Assembly (NCBI RefSeq): GCF_026805545.1
Contig: NZ_JAPRFR010000003.1
Coordinates: 99,251-163,250, forward strand
Reading direction: 5' to 3'
DNA length: 64,000 bases
From: Aerococcus kribbianus
Lineage (GTDB): Bacteria > Bacillota > Bacilli > Lactobacillales > Aerococcaceae
Of this stretch, positions 8,103 through 17,576 are shown piece after piece. The position numbers and the translations under genes were made by a program. A model generated the notes under the pieces. That model had not been told where the DNA came from. It made no database searches and saw nothing but the letters and a program-made list of their open reading frames with translations. Numbering within the stretch: position 1 is the first letter of the stretch; each line of letters opens with the position of its first letter.

Positions 8103-9488
8103 TTATCTAGGAAATACTGTATTTAAGACTTCGCGTAGGGTGGTTACTCCCACGACTTGGATTCCATCCGGTTTTTCTAGTCCCTGACTAGATCCCTTAG
8201 GTACAAAGATACGTTTAAAACCAAGTTTATAGGCTTCATTAACTCGTTCTTGTAAACGTGTCACCCGGCGAATTTCACCTGTTAAACCAATTTCACCGGC
8301 AAAACAATCAGTGGCTTGGGTTTCCTTTTCCCAATAGGATGAAGCAATAGCTACTGCAATCGCTAAATCCACAGCCGGTTCATCCAAACGGACACCACCT
8401 GTCGACTTGAGATAGGCATCTTGGTTTTGTAACATTAAACCCGCACGTTTCTCTAGCACTGCCATAATCAAAGTCACCCGTGAGTAGTCTAGACCCGAAG
8501 CGGTTCGACGAGCGTTCCCAAAGGCAGTTGGTGCTAGTAAGGCTTGCACTTCTGTGAGAATGGGTCGCGTCCCTTCCATAGAAGCAACTACAGCTGAGCC
8601 GTTTGCACCAGCTAAACGTTCCTCTAGGAAAAGTTGACTTGGATTGGCCACTTCCTTAAGTCCATCAGTCTGCATATCGAAAACGCCCATTTCATTAGTA
8701 GAACCAAAGCGATTTTTGACGGCTCGTAAAATCCGATAGGAATCATGTTTTTCCCCTTCAAAGTATAAAACCGTATCCACCATATGTTCCAACATCCGTG
8801 GTCCAGCAATATTCCCATCTTTTGTGACATGGCCCACAATAAAGGTAGCAATACCGTTTTGTTTAGCTAAAGCCATCAACTCAGCAGTTGTTTCCCTTAC
8901 TTGACTCACCGAGCCAGCAATGCCATTGCTTTCCTCATGAGTCATCGTTTGAATAGAATCAACCACCAAGAATTGAGGTTTGATCTCTGCAATCGCTGAC
9001 CTAATCTCAGCCATATCTGTTTCTGCATAAACATAAAAATCCGGATCCTTAAATCCTAAACGATCAGCCCGCATCTTTATTTGTTGCATACTTTCTTCTC
9101 CAGAAACATAGAGCACAGTGCCTTGATTTTGACTCAAAGCCATGGAAACTTGGAGCAAAAGAGTGGATTTCCCAATACCAGGGTCGCCCCCAAGTAAAAC
9201 CAAGGACCCTGCCACAACACCGCCGCCGAGAACACGGTTAAATTCCTGCCAAGGCGTTTTTACTCGGCTTTCAGCTTCTGCAGTCACACTCTTAATCCGT
9301 TGAGGTTTATGACTCTTATAACCTTTATGGATGGGCTCTTGGTCTTCGGGATGGACAATAGCCTTCCCGCCAATCCGTTCTTCCTCCATTTGATTCCAGG
9401 CCCCACAGTTAGGACAGCGTCCCAACCAACGCGGAGAATCATAGCCACAAGCCTGGCAAATATAATGAATACTTGTCTTCTTTGCCAT
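8103..9488 (-). CDS. radA: DNA repair protein RadA
   Basis: 461 residues, the usual length. The N-terminal four-cysteine zinc finger ([21 protein letters not shown], with CxxC pairs near 11 and 25) is followed by a RecA-like ATPase with Walker [11 protein letters not shown] near residue 100 and the RadA-specific KNRFG motif near 258. The C-terminal Lon-like domain is complete. RadA is a RecA-related helicase that promotes branch migration of recombination intermediates and, in transformable streptococci, D-loop extension. It sits between dut (15 bp upstream) and yacL, as in many Lactobacillales. Confidence 0.96.
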   Translation of the reverse strand: MAKKTSIHYICQACGYDSPRWLGRCPNCGAWNQMEEERIGGKAIVHPEDQEPIHKGYKSHKPQRIKSVTAEAESRVKTPWQEFNRVLGGGVVAGSLVLLGGDPGIGKSTLLLQVSMALSQNQGTVLYVSGEESMQQIKMRADRLGFKDPDFYVYAETDMAEIRSAIAEIKPQFLVVDSIQTMTHEESNGIAGSVSQVRETTAELMALAKQNGIATFIVGHVTKDGNIAGPRMLEHMVDTVLYFEGEKHDSYRILRAVKNRFGSTNEMGVFDMQTDGLKEVANPSQLFLEERLAGANGSAVVASMEGTRPILTEVQALLAPTAFGNARRTASGLDYSRVTLIMAVLEKRAGLMLQNQDAYLKSTGGVRLDEPAVDLAIAVAIASSYWEKETQATDCFAGEIGLTGEIRRVTRLQERVNEAYKLGFKRIFVPKGSSQGLEKPDGIQVVGVTTLREVLNTVFPR

Positions 9489-9503
9489 TACTTTCCTTCT
9501 TTC

Positions 9504-10049
9504 TTAGTTTTGTCCTGAACTGCCAAAACCGCCTTGGCGTTTAACACCATTATCAATGTCCTGGTCCGTCTTTTGATAAGATAAGAATATCCCTTGAGCG
9601 ATACGGTCGCCCTTTTTGATATGGACATCTTCAAGGCCAAAATTTAACAGTTGGACATAAATATGGCCTTCATTATCGTTATTACCATAATAATCACTAT
9701 CAATAATCCCTACGCCATTGGGTAAGATTAGTGATCGTTTCAAGGGGTTAGAAGACCGGCAAGTCAGTTGTAGGTACTCATCTTGGGGCATATAAGCCTT
9801 AATACCAGTTGCTACTAAGACCGGTTTAATGGCTGGCGCTTTTTCTAAGGCCGTCTGCCAATCTTTATTAGATTTCCCTGCTTCACTCATTAATAAGGTT
9901 GCCATAACCCCTCTTTGCCAAATGGAAGGTATGGTAACATCTTCAGCAGCAGCAATATCATAGCCTGCTGAGCCAGATGTTTGACGCATTGGCAGGTTAA
10001 GCCCTTGGTCTGCATAAGTCGATACAAATTCAAATCCACGTTGTGCCAT
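9504..10049 (-). CDS. dut: dUTP diphosphatase (trimeric type)
   Basis: 181 residues. It hydrolyses dUTP to dUMP and pyrophosphate, limiting uracil in DNA and feeding dTMP synthesis. The five trimeric dUTPase motifs can be followed: GSAGYDIAAA (motif 1), CRSSNPLKRSLILPNGVGI (2), IDSDYYGNNDNEG (3), KKGDRIAQGIF (4) and the Gly-rich tail RQGGFGSSGQ (5). It is about 30 residues longer than compact dUTPases, with the extra length between motifs 1 and 2, a variant seen in Gram-positive bacteria. AGGAGGATATA precedes the ATG. The amylase gene ends only 11 bp upstream, so one transcript may run amylase-dut-radA-yacL. Confidence 0.93.
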   Translation of the reverse strand: MAQRGFEFVSTYADQGLNLPMRQTSGSAGYDIAAAEDVTIPSIWQRGVMATLLMSEAGKSNKDWQTALEKAPAIKPVLVATGIKAYMPQDEYLQLTCRSSNPLKRSLILPNGVGIIDSDYYGNNDNEGHIYVQLLNFGLEDVHIKKGDRIAQGIFLSYQKTDQDIDNGVKRQGGFGSSGQN

Positions 10050-10060
10050 TATATCCTCCT

Positions 10061-11512
10061 CTAATCTTTTTTAGGTAACCAGACAGAAAGTCCGGTATGA
10101 GAACAAGTAAATATACCATAACCCTGGTCATCAATCTGTACAGGTGCTTGGTTAGATAAGCAGTCCACCCAATATTCTCCTGCATGACTAGGGCCCACCG
10201 ACATACGCTTTTCTTGGGCGCCAGCATTAGAAACTAGGAGAGCTAAGCCTCCCGGATGGTCAATATCACCTTGCCGGGTCAAACCTATACAATGAGGCGC
10301 ATCAAAATACTGAATTTCCTCCCCATAAGCATGGTGACGACGTAAGGACAGAAGTTTGTCTAAAATTTTTGCCATCCCTTGATAGTCTTCCCCTGCTGCA
10401 ATACCATAGTAATCCCCATAAAAGAGGCAAGGTAAGCCTTGGGCCTGCAATAAAATTAATGCATAAGCTTGGGCTTTAAAAGATTCTCCTACCCAAGATT
10501 CCAGGGCTTGGCCAGGTTGAGAGTCATGGTTGTCAACAAAAGTCACTGCCGCATCGGGATGAGTAACTACAAGACTGCCGGAAAATAGCTCACGTAAATC
10601 GTAGTCTGCTCCTTGAACAGCTGCCTGGTGAAAATTAAAATGTAGGACAACATCGAAGAGTTGTAACTGCTGGTCAGTCTGTTCTAAATAATGCAATAAG
10701 GCAGGCGTATCATTTTCCCAGTACTCACCCACTACATAGAACTCTGGATAGTCTTGGTAAATTTCCTTTAATAAACGGTAGATAAAACGGCTATCCACAT
10801 GTTTGATAGCATCCAAGCGACAGCCTTGTATCCCTGTTTCTTGAATCATCCATTTGGCCCAAGCAATCACTTCATCAGCCACTCGGTCATTGGAATAATC
10901 AACATCCGCAAACATCAGATAATCATAATTGCCATTTTCTGGGGCTACATAATCGCCATGAGCCCAGCCTTTTTTAAATCCTTTAATCATGAAAATACCT
11001 GTTTCATCACGGGCCTGGTCATAGTCAACTCCTGAGAAACAGGTCCAATCCCATTTAAAATCAGAATATTTAGTGCCTCGGCCGGGAAAGGTAAACTTGG
11101 TCCACCCTTCAAGCTGACGAGGTGCACCTAACTTATGTTGCCGATCAAATGGATCTACCGGATAAGCAGGGAAAGTTTCAGTTTGGTCGGCTCCTGCCCG
11201 ATGGTTAAGTACCCAATCAGCTAGCGGTTTGATGCCAGCTGCTTTTAAGTGTTTAATTGCTGTTTGATAATCAACTTTACTGCCGTATTTAGTAGGGATG
11301 CCTCCTTTTTGTGGAAACTCGCCTAAGTCATACGGATCGTAAATTCCATAGCCAACATCTTGACTAGCAACTGCCTTACTAGCAGGTGGTAGCCATAAAT
11401 GACTGATTCCCATGGCTTTTAAATGGTCAACATCCTGACTCAAGCGTTGCCAATGGTCATGCTGACTTGGCATTTCCCATTCGAAATATTGCATCATCGT
11501 TGGATTAGGCAT
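10061..11512 (-). CDS. Cytoplasmic alpha-amylase (GH13)
   Basis: 483 residues without a signal peptide, so it should act on intracellular or imported alpha-1,4-glucans (maltodextrin, glycogen-like). GH13 region I is DWVLNHRAG, region II GCRLDAIKH with the nucleophile Asp, region III VGEYW with the acid/base Glu, and region IV FVDNHDS. The opening TMMQYFEWEMPSQHDHWQRL is typical of the bacterial liquefying/cytoplasmic amylase subfamily (GH13_5). A GGGGAGGAATT site precedes the ATG. A TATAAT element sits near 11551 on this strand, but a good -35 is not obvious. Its linkage to dut is positional only. Confidence 0.92.
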   Translation of the reverse strand: MPNPTMMQYFEWEMPSQHDHWQRLSQDVDHLKAMGISHLWLPPASKAVASQDVGYGIYDPYDLGEFPQKGGIPTKYGSKVDYQTAIKHLKAAGIKPLADWVLNHRAGADQTETFPAYPVDPFDRQHKLGAPRQLEGWTKFTFPGRGTKYSDFKWDWTCFSGVDYDQARDETGIFMIKGFKKGWAHGDYVAPENGNYDYLMFADVDYSNDRVADEVIAWAKWMIQETGIQGCRLDAIKHVDSRFIYRLLKEIYQDYPEFYVVGEYWENDTPALLHYLEQTDQQLQLFDVVLHFNFHQAAVQGADYDLRELFSGSLVVTHPDAAVTFVDNHDSQPGQALESWVGESFKAQAYALILLQAQGLPCLFYGDYYGIAAGEDYQGMAKILDKLLSLRRHHAYGEEIQYFDAPHCIGLTRQGDIDHPGGLALLVSNAGAQEKRMSVGPSHAGEYWVDCLSNQAPVQIDDQGYGIFTCSHTGLSVWLPKKD

Positions 11513-11737
11513 AATTCCTCCCCTTCCAGAAAAGTCGTCTCCTTATTATACTAGAAATACGCAGGCTTATCATTGCTAATCCCTAAAAGATTTCAAAAAA
11601 ATTCCCTGATTTTCATTGTTAATCTGCTTTAAAAGCTTACTAATCTCTTGTAGAATAAGATAAGATATTGTACTTCAACAAATTAAGAGTCGATAATATC
11701 GGCTCTCACTACTCATCACTAAGGAGCAGCTCTTACT

Positions 11738-12409
11738 ATGGAATTAAAATCATTATTAGTCTCTGTGACCATGCTTGGTCTATTAGCGGGTTGCCAGGTC
11801 AACAACAGTCAAGAAATTACAGATTCAGTTAACCAATCCTTCGCTGAACAAGCCAATTACCAACAAACAACCCTTATCGACCAACAAGATCCTAATAGCC
11901 ATGGTCAAGCGCAAAAAACGAATCAGATTACAGTTAATGATGATAAAATGACTGAAGCTAAAATTATCGTCAAACAAAATGACCAAGACCACCAATATCT
12001 AGAAATGAAACAAGAGAACGATGGCACTACCTATATTCGGGAAAATAATGATGAATGGCTACAATCCGCCCATTCTAATCAGGAAATTGACCGCGTCACT
12101 TTACTCAGCTCCCAACAAGTGCAGCAGCTCTTCAATGTGATTGCCCAAGAAGGAACTTGGCAGCAATACCCCCAATCCACACAAATCGAATTTGCTGGTG
12201 AAAATGATGACTTACTCCACCTGTTAAACTCTGTCGCAAGCCAACAAATAAGCCCCGGAGCTCAACACCAGATTAGCATCCGTTTGAATCCTTCCTCAAT
12301 AAATCAACCGATTAATACCATTATTTGGGAGATTAACGGAACCGGACGCACTAAGGGCCAAGCCGTCAAAACTCGGGTTGAAATTCAATACACCGATTCC
12401 CTTGAATAA
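11738..12409 (+). CDS. Lipoprotein of unknown function
   Basis: 223 residues starting MELKSLLVSVTMLGLLAGC, a lipoprotein signal with lipobox LAGC. The mature part is hydrophilic, rich in Gln, Asn and Asp, and looks like the beta-rich LolA/LppX-type fold of DUF6612-like lipoproteins. That assignment rests on general pattern (ITVNDDKMTEAKI, YLEMKQENDGTTYIREN, VIAQEGTW) and is tentative. AAGGAGCAGCTCTTACT precedes the start. The 5' untranslated region contains a small inverted repeat (GAGTCGAT/ATCGGCTC, about 11687-11705). A small membrane protein gene follows 12 bp downstream and is probably co-expressed. Confidence 0.75.
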   Translation: MELKSLLVSVTMLGLLAGCQVNNSQEITDSVNQSFAEQANYQQTTLIDQQDPNSHGQAQKTNQITVNDDKMTEAKIIVKQNDQDHQYLEMKQENDGTTYIRENNDEWLQSAHSNQEIDRVTLLSSQQVQQLFNVIAQEGTWQQYPQSTQIEFAGENDDLLHLLNSVASQQISPGAQHQISIRLNPSSINQPINTIIWEINGTGRTKGQAVKTRVEIQYTDSLE

Positions 12410-12421
12410 GGAGGAATGATT

Positions 12422-12613
12422 ATGAGTCGCTATACCCTAGGGATGCTCCTAGCTATAGGAACCATCCTATTGAATGTCTATATCATGTTTAAAGGTAAGA
12501 GCCAGGAAGGCATGACTACTGCCGAAGAAGGGCGCATTAAAGTCGTTGCTGGAGTCCTACTTATCCTTGCCTTTGTCGTTATTACTTTTGGTCAATATAT
12601 GGGCTTAGAATAA
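12422..12613 (+). CDS. Small two-helix membrane protein, unknown function
   Basis: 63 residues with two predicted membrane helices (about 4-22 and 40-60) joined by a short polar loop, KGKSQEGMTTAEEGRIKV. I start at the second ATG (12422), which lies seven bases after AAGGAGG; the ATG at 12416 touches the ribosome site. The stop of the lipoprotein gene overlaps the ribosome site, suggesting coupled translation. I recognise no family. The pairing with a lipoprotein suggests a shared cell-envelope role, but that is inference. Confidence 0.7.
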   Translation: MSRYTLGMLLAIGTILLNVYIMFKGKSQEGMTTAEEGRIKVVAGVLLILAFVVITFGQYMGLE

Positions 12614-12656
12614 TTAAGCCACTTATGGTAAATGCCTCATTCAATTAATAGAGAAC

Positions 12657-12704
12657 ACTCCCCCTAAAGTAGACTCATTGCTAGTACTACTCTAGGGGGA
12701 GTTT
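12657..12704. terminator. Bidirectional terminator between convergent genes
   Basis: ACTCCCCCTA pairs with TAGGGGGAGT, with the inner GTAG/CTAC extending the stem, and is followed by TTTT. It lies between the lipoprotein operon (+) and the M16 peptidase (-). Confidence 0.8.
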
Positions 12705-12738
12705 TGTCTAATGAATTGTGACGTGAATTGATATTTTA

Positions 12739-15651
12739 TTAATCACTTTGTTCTTTTTCTTTCAAGGCACGTATATGGTCAAAGGCGAATTTACTGTCCA
12801 AGATATTTTGCTTGTTGCCTATTACCACAACTGCTGGATCAGCCATAATCTTATCCACAAAGTCAGCATAGCTTTGCAAATCAGTCAGACTGGTTGCTAA
12901 GGCTTCGGTAAGCCGACGATCAATCGCTTCCTTACTTATGCCTTTTAGATAACGGGTTAACATGACTTGGTTAGCCTTGGCTGGAGTGATGGGATAGTGG
13001 AAGGCTTTCATTGAACCAATAATAAATTGGTCTAACTGAGATTGGGACAATGATAGTTTACGAAGCGATTCCCCTATACCTCGGTAAGTAGTTAAGCTTT
13101 GATCAAGTTTAGGGTCACGATAAGAATAAGCTCCCAAATCACCAGAAGGTCTTATCGTTAAGCCAGCACCGTAAGCTCCGGATTGGACACGGATATGATC
13201 ATAGAGGTAACCCTTAGACACGATATTAGCTAACACCAAGGCTTGGCCGCGATAATCATCACTAGCAAAACCGCCACCCATTGCCACATATTGAACATTT
13301 GAATTGGTCGTAATGGCTTGACTATTAATGGTTGGTAGCTCCAAATCAGGAAATGCTTGAACTTGACGCCCAGAAGAAGTTAAACCATGAGCAAAAGCTT
13401 GCAGCTCTGTTAGCAAGCTTTCTTTATCCGATGCATCTGCAGCCAAACTCACGATTAAGCGGTCACGATCCCAAATTAAGTTATTAATTTCTCGAATTCG
13501 CTCTTGCCAACTAGCGAATTCTTGATCAAAATGAGCCAAAAATTCAACCAAGTGGTCATAGTAGGCAAGACCAGCTAAGCGTTCACCGTAAAGGCTGGCT
13601 TGAGAGTAGAAAGACCGCAAACGTGCTAAAGCCGCTTGGTGTCCTGAAGCTTCAAAGTATTGTTCCATCTCGGTTTTAACCCGGGTTAATATATTTTTAA
13701 TCCGAGCTTTTTGGCTAAAGTCAGAACAAGTAATAATTTCTGTAACTAAGTCTAAGGCCGGTTGACTATTATCTCCAATCGCCGCAAAATCAATCGCCAT
13801 TTGACTCTTATAAGACTCACTATCCAAGGCGTAAACTTTAGGTTGGAAGGACAAGCCCGCTGTTAACTTCATTAATTCTGTATCCAAATCTTGGTAGCTA
13901 TAGTTTTCAGTAGGCAGAGCGCCTAGAAGGATGGCTAAGTCTTTGAGATAAGGAATGGCATCCGCTGAAATTTGATCAAGGGCAAAAGACAAGCTAATAT
14001 AACGCACACCAGCTGCCTCTTGGCCATGAAAAAGGATTAGTGGTGAGTGAGACAGCGTTTCTTCTGGAATCACTTGAGTTTTTGTGGGGACATCGTCTAA
14101 GTGCAATTGTGGCAACTTCGCTAAGTCTTCTGCTTGATCTGCTTGATTTTGATACTCACGTAAAGATAGATTATCTTGAATAAGCTGATCAATTTCTGCT
14201 TGTGAGAGTCGGGCTTTTTCTTGGGCCAGTTTTTCTTCTAAAGTCTGGTCCTGGCTGATAAAATAATTAGCTTGCGGTTCATGAATTAATACTTGCTTAG
14301 TCTTAGCCTCAACTAGACGATTGTGAATAATCTTTTCATAGTAATCGCTCTGTAATTGCTCTCTAAAGAAAGCAAAAGACGACTCATATTCCAAACCAGA
14401 GAGCGGCCGTTCACCATAACGCCATACAGATAACATCTGAATACTGTGGGTAATGCCGCGCATGGCCCCACCTGCTTGACGGTAATAAAATTCACGGGAA
14501 TTCATAATCGCTGCCAGCAAATTGCGGTCAAGACCCTGTTTTGCTACCCTAGCTAGAGTCTCTTCAATAATAGCTACGATTTGGTCAGCTTGTTGGCTGT
14601 TCATATTCTCTACAATGATGCCAAAATCTTGATAATACCCATCAGCCGGATAGGCGGAAATGTCTTCAGCATAGCCTGCTTCAACTATCGCTTGACGCAA
14701 AGGACTAGCTTCAGCATCTACCAAAGCCTCAGCCAATAGTGGTAGCAAGAAAGCTTCCTCCCTATTAGTCACAGTGGTAAAGGGTAGCGTATAAGTCAAA
14801 TAAGAATGTTGGTCTGCGGTCATCGTGTCATCAGCAGGATAAGTCAGCGTTTTTACTTTGTTTTCACATGGAATAGTTGGCAAGGCCAGGCTAATCGGCT
14901 GATCATTAGTCGTAAACTCAGCAAAATATTCCTCATCAATTTGGGCTAAAGCACGGTCTATATCTACTGCGCCATATAAACATAGCAAGGCATTATCAGG
15001 GCGGTAGTGGTCTTGGTGGAATCGACAAAAGTCTTGATAGGTCAAGTCAGGAATAACATAAGGATTCCCACCCGATTCATGGCTATAAGTCGACTGAGGA
15101 TGGAGATTTTCTGCCACCGCACTCACAATGGCACGATCGACATCAGCAAAAGCACCCCGCATTTCGTTATAAACAACCCCACTTATAGTAATAGGATCTT
15201 CTGAACTTAAAATTTCCTTGTGCCAACCCTCTTGCTTAAAGATATTCGGCTGACTTAACATCTTAGGATAAAAAACCGCATCCAAGTACACATCCATTAA
15301 ATGATGAAAATCCTCTTCATTCATAGACGACACCGGATATACAGTCATATCAGAAAAAGTTAAGGCATTAAGAAAAGTTGCCATAGAGGTCTTCATCATT
15401 TGCATGAAGGGGTCTTTAACCGAATACTTACGTGACCCTGATAAGACCGAATGTTCAACGATATGTGCTACACCTGTTGAATCTTCCGGAGGGGTTAAAA
15501 AACCAATGGCAAAACTACGATTACGGTCATCATTATCTATCCACATGACCTGGCCACCTGATTGCGGATGGTCAAATCGCCAAACTGTCGCATCGATGTC
15601 GGCAAGATATTCTTTACTTATTTCATTAAAACCATGCTTATAATTTGTCAC
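12739..15651 (-). CDS. M16C-family zinc metallopeptidase (presequence-protease type)
   Basis: 970 residues, the full length of single-chain M16C enzymes, which fold as two clam-like halves and degrade peptides. The inverted zinc motif HxxEH is seen as HIVEH at residues 63-67, with the distal Glu in VVYNEMRGAF about 75 residues later. No signal peptide is present, so it should act in the cytoplasm. The start codon is GTG, with AAGGGA about 11 bases upstream; no better ATG exists nearby because the N-terminus matches the family. It follows glnR by 47 bp on the same strand and may share its nitrogen-controlled promoter, which would fit peptide turnover as a nitrogen source. Confidence 0.88.
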   Translation of the reverse strand: MTNYKHGFNEISKEYLADIDATVWRFDHPQSGGQVMWIDNDDRNRSFAIGFLTPPEDSTGVAHIVEHSVLSGSRKYSVKDPFMQMMKTSMATFLNALTFSDMTVYPVSSMNEEDFHHLMDVYLDAVFYPKMLSQPNIFKQEGWHKEILSSEDPITISGVVYNEMRGAFADVDRAIVSAVAENLHPQSTYSHESGGNPYVIPDLTYQDFCRFHQDHYRPDNALLCLYGAVDIDRALAQIDEEYFAEFTTNDQPISLALPTIPCENKVKTLTYPADDTMTADQHSYLTYTLPFTTVTNREEAFLLPLLAEALVDAEASPLRQAIVEAGYAEDISAYPADGYYQDFGIIVENMNSQQADQIVAIIEETLARVAKQGLDRNLLAAIMNSREFYYRQAGGAMRGITHSIQMLSVWRYGERPLSGLEYESSFAFFREQLQSDYYEKIIHNRLVEAKTKQVLIHEPQANYFISQDQTLEEKLAQEKARLSQAEIDQLIQDNLSLREYQNQADQAEDLAKLPQLHLDDVPTKTQVIPEETLSHSPLILFHGQEAAGVRYISLSFALDQISADAIPYLKDLAILLGALPTENYSYQDLDTELMKLTAGLSFQPKVYALDSESYKSQMAIDFAAIGDNSQPALDLVTEIITCSDFSQKARIKNILTRVKTEMEQYFEASGHQAALARLRSFYSQASLYGERLAGLAYYDHLVEFLAHFDQEFASWQERIREINNLIWDRDRLIVSLAADASDKESLLTELQAFAHGLTSSGRQVQAFPDLELPTINSQAITTNSNVQYVAMGGGFASDDYRGQALVLANIVSKGYLYDHIRVQSGAYGAGLTIRPSGDLGAYSYRDPKLDQSLTTYRGIGESLRKLSLSQSQLDQFIIGSMKAFHYPITPAKANQVMLTRYLKGISKEAIDRRLTEALATSLTDLQSYADFVDKIMADPAVVVIGNKQNILDSKFAFDHIRALKEKEQSD

Positions 15652-15698
15652 TACTTATCTATCCCTTCAATTACTAAAAATTCTGCCTTGAGCATTAC

Positions 15699-16058
15699 TT
15701 AATAATTATGGCTGAAGTCCTCAGGTTGGACAAAGCCCCCTTGATTAAGAATCTCATTATAAAGAATCTGACGCACATCTTCATCGGTGAGCTGTCTTTC
15801 TTTGCTTTTACTCTTAGGACGATGATATTTATTATAGATTGCTTGCACACTCAAACCTTCTTGGATGTAATCCTTTATTTCCAATAAACGATCCACATCA
15901 TTTAAGGAATACATCCGACGATTGGTATCCGTTCGTTGCGGTTTCACTAATTGGCGTTCTTCATAATAACGAATTTGGCGTGCACTGAGATCAGTTAACT
16001 TCATCACCGTGCCAATCGGAAAAACAGCCAAAGACCGTCGTAACTCCTTTTCTCTCAT
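15699..16058 (-). CDS. glnR: Nitrogen repressor GlnR (MerR family)
   Basis: 119 residues. A MerR-type winged helix (PIGTVMKLTDLSARQIRYYEERQLVKP) is followed by a helix region and a short polar C-terminal tail, as in GlnR. In Bacillus and lactic bacteria GlnR, stimulated by feedback-inhibited glutamine synthetase, represses nitrogen-assimilation genes at TGTnA-N7-TnACA sites. Such a site overlaps this gene's own promoter (16097-16113), which indicates autoregulation. Unusually, glnA is not the next gene; an M16C peptidase is. TnrA-type paralogues are excluded only by length and by the Lactobacillales setting. Confidence 0.9.
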   Translation of the reverse strand: MREKELRRSLAVFPIGTVMKLTDLSARQIRYYEERQLVKPQRTDTNRRMYSLNDVDRLLEIKDYIQEGLSVQAIYNKYHRPKSKSKERQLTDEDVRQILYNEILNQGGFVQPEDFSHNY

Positions 16059-16095
16059 TGCAATCTCCCCCTCATTGTCATTAATAATTAAGCTA

Positions 16096-16124
16096 ATGTT
16101 AATTTAGTTAACATATGAAGTCAA
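16096..16124 (-). promoter_or_regulatory. glnR promoter with overlapping GlnR operator
   Basis: On the minus strand -35 TTGACT (16119-16124), 17-bp spacer and -10 TAACAT (16096-16101). The site TGTTA-N7-TAACA (16097-16113) matches the GlnR/TnrA consensus at every fixed position and covers the -10 and most of the spacer. Binding there would block polymerase. A half-matching TGTCA lies at 16076-16080. Confidence 0.82.
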
Positions 16125-16148
16125 CTTATACTCCCCAGCTTTTTGTAG

Positions 16149-16154
16149 TATAAT
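16149..16154 (+). promoter_or_regulatory. -10 element of the cation-efflux gene
   Basis: A perfect TATAAT lies 32 bases ahead of the start codon; no good -35 is present at the right distance. The GlnR operator is 35-50 bp upstream of it. Confidence 0.45.
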
Positions 16155-16185
16155 TGGAAAGCATTAAAGTCTAAGGAGGTCAGTC

Positions 16186-17082
16186 ATGTCAAATCAAGAA
16201 GAATTACGTTGGGCGCGCCGAGGAACCCTTCTTGCCATCCTAGCTTATGCGGTAATTGCTGGTGCCAAGTTACTCTTTGGTCATCGCTTAGGATCACAAG
16301 CCTTATTCGCAGATGGACTAAATAACTTTTCTGATACCATTTCATCTACTGTCCTATTAATCGGTGTGCAAGTCGCCTATCGTCCAGCTGACAAAAACCA
16401 CCAATATGGTCACCGGAAGTTTGAAGCCATCACTACCTTGATGGTCTCTTTTATTATCTTGTATATTGGTATTCAGGTAAGCCTTAATTCTATCGAAGAC
16501 ATCCTCACCCCTAGTATCAATCAAGCACCCGACCCTAACACGGTTTGGATTGCTATCGGCTCAGCTTTGCTCATGTTAGCAGTCTATACTTTCAATAATA
16601 ACATCGCCCGCAAAATAAAAAGCAGTGCCCTAAAAGCCTCAGCCAAGGATAATTTAGCTGATGCCCTAACCTCCTTACTGACTGCTGGCGCAATCTTCAC
16701 CAGCCAATTCAATCTTTATTGGTTGGATGGGTTAATGGCCTTAGTTATCGGTTTAATTATTATCAAGGCAGGTTGGGAAATATTTGCTGAATCTACCTTT
16801 GCTCTGTCTGATGGTTTCTCAGCTGCTGATATCGACCGCTATCAAACCACCATCAACAAAGTTCCAGGGGTACTGGCTATAAAGGATCTACGTGGCCGTA
16901 ACTATGGTCCCCATGTCTACCTCGATGTCACCATCTTAGTAGACCCGAATCTCTCGGTGAGAGATGGTCACGATATCACCATTGCCGTCGAAAAAGTTCT
17001 CTATATGACCCATTTTATTGAAATGGTTGATGTCCATGTCGAACCCTATGAAAAAAGTCATTTACCCAAAGAAAATCATTAA
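16186..17082 (+). CDS. Cation diffusion facilitator (CDF) metal efflux protein
   Basis: 298 residues with about six membrane segments in the first 200 and a cytoplasmic C-terminal ferredoxin-like domain (RGRNYGPHVYLDVTILVD...VDVHVEPYEK). The metal-site Asp residues of helices II and V appear as ALFADGLNNFSDT and ASAKDNLADALTS. CDF proteins exchange protons for Zn2+, Mn2+, Fe2+ or Co2+. The NxxD pattern in helix II (NNFSD) rather than HxxxD resembles the manganese-type MneP/YdfM subgroup, so Mn2+ is a reasonable guess. AAGGAGGTCAGTC precedes the ATG. Confidence 0.88.
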   Translation: MSNQEELRWARRGTLLAILAYAVIAGAKLLFGHRLGSQALFADGLNNFSDTISSTVLLIGVQVAYRPADKNHQYGHRKFEAITTLMVSFIILYIGIQVSLNSIEDILTPSINQAPDPNTVWIAIGSALLMLAVYTFNNNIARKIKSSALKASAKDNLADALTSLLTAGAIFTSQFNLYWLDGLMALVIGLIIIKAGWEIFAESTFALSDGFSAADIDRYQTTINKVPGVLAIKDLRGRNYGPHVYLDVTILVDPNLSVRDGHDITIAVEKVLYMTHFIEMVDVHVEPYEKSHLPKENH

Positions 17083-17117
17083 AAACCAATGCAACTTAGC
17101 CGCCTTAATTGAATCAT

Positions 17118-17165
17118 TTGTCACCCCCTATTAATATTGCTAAAATAAAGGTGTAATCGGATTCA
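17118..17165 (+). promoter_or_regulatory. dha operon promoter with candidate cre site
   Basis: -35 TTGTCA (17118-17123), 17-bp spacer, -10 TAAAAT (17141-17146). At the expected start point lies TGTAATCGGATTCA (17152-17165), matching 13 of 14 positions of the cre consensus TGWNANCGNTNWCA. CcpA bound there would repress the dihydroxyacetone kinase genes on preferred sugars. Confidence 0.7.
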
Positions 17166-17180
17166 AAAAAGGAGGCACTT

Positions 17181-17564
17181 ATGCAAACATTGATTTTGGT
17201 TTCCCATAGCCTACAAATTACTGATGGGATTAAAGCACTTTTAGAAGAAATGGTTCCCAATGAAGACAACAGTTTTGAAGTTTTATCTGCAGGAGGAACT
17301 GAAGAGGGAGAAATCGGCACTTCCCCGACTCGGGTCTTAGAACAAATTCAAGCTGCCCAAGGGGAAAGAATATATTTATTTACTGATATGGGTAGTGCCG
17401 TCTTATCTAGTGAAACTGCTCTAGACTTTCTAGATGATGACAAGAAGGAAAGAGTCACCATTCTCGAGAGCCCTATTGTGGAGTCAGCCTATGTGGCCGC
17501 AGTACAAACCACTATTGGCGCCTCACATGACGATTTATTGCAAGCCATCAAAGATCAAGCCTAA
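17181..17564 (+). CDS. dhaM: Dihydroxyacetone kinase phosphotransfer subunit DhaM (EIIA-Man-like)
   Basis: 127 residues, the short form consisting only of the EIIA-mannose-like domain. The phosphoacceptor His is in the N-terminal VSHS (about residue 9), and the GGTEEGEIGTSP and LFTDMGSAVLS loops are typical. DhaM receives phosphate from HPr and passes it to ADP held in DhaL, so the DHA kinase runs on PEP instead of ATP. AAAGGAGGCACTT precedes the ATG, and dhaK begins 12 bp after its stop. It is unusual that dhaM is the first gene; dhaK-dhaL-dhaM is the common order. Confidence 0.93.
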   Translation: MQTLILVSHSLQITDGIKALLEEMVPNEDNSFEVLSAGGTEEGEIGTSPTRVLEQIQAAQGERIYLFTDMGSAVLSSETALDFLDDDKKERVTILESPIVESAYVAAVQTTIGASHDDLLQAIKDQA

Positions 17565-17576
17565 GGAGGACTGACC

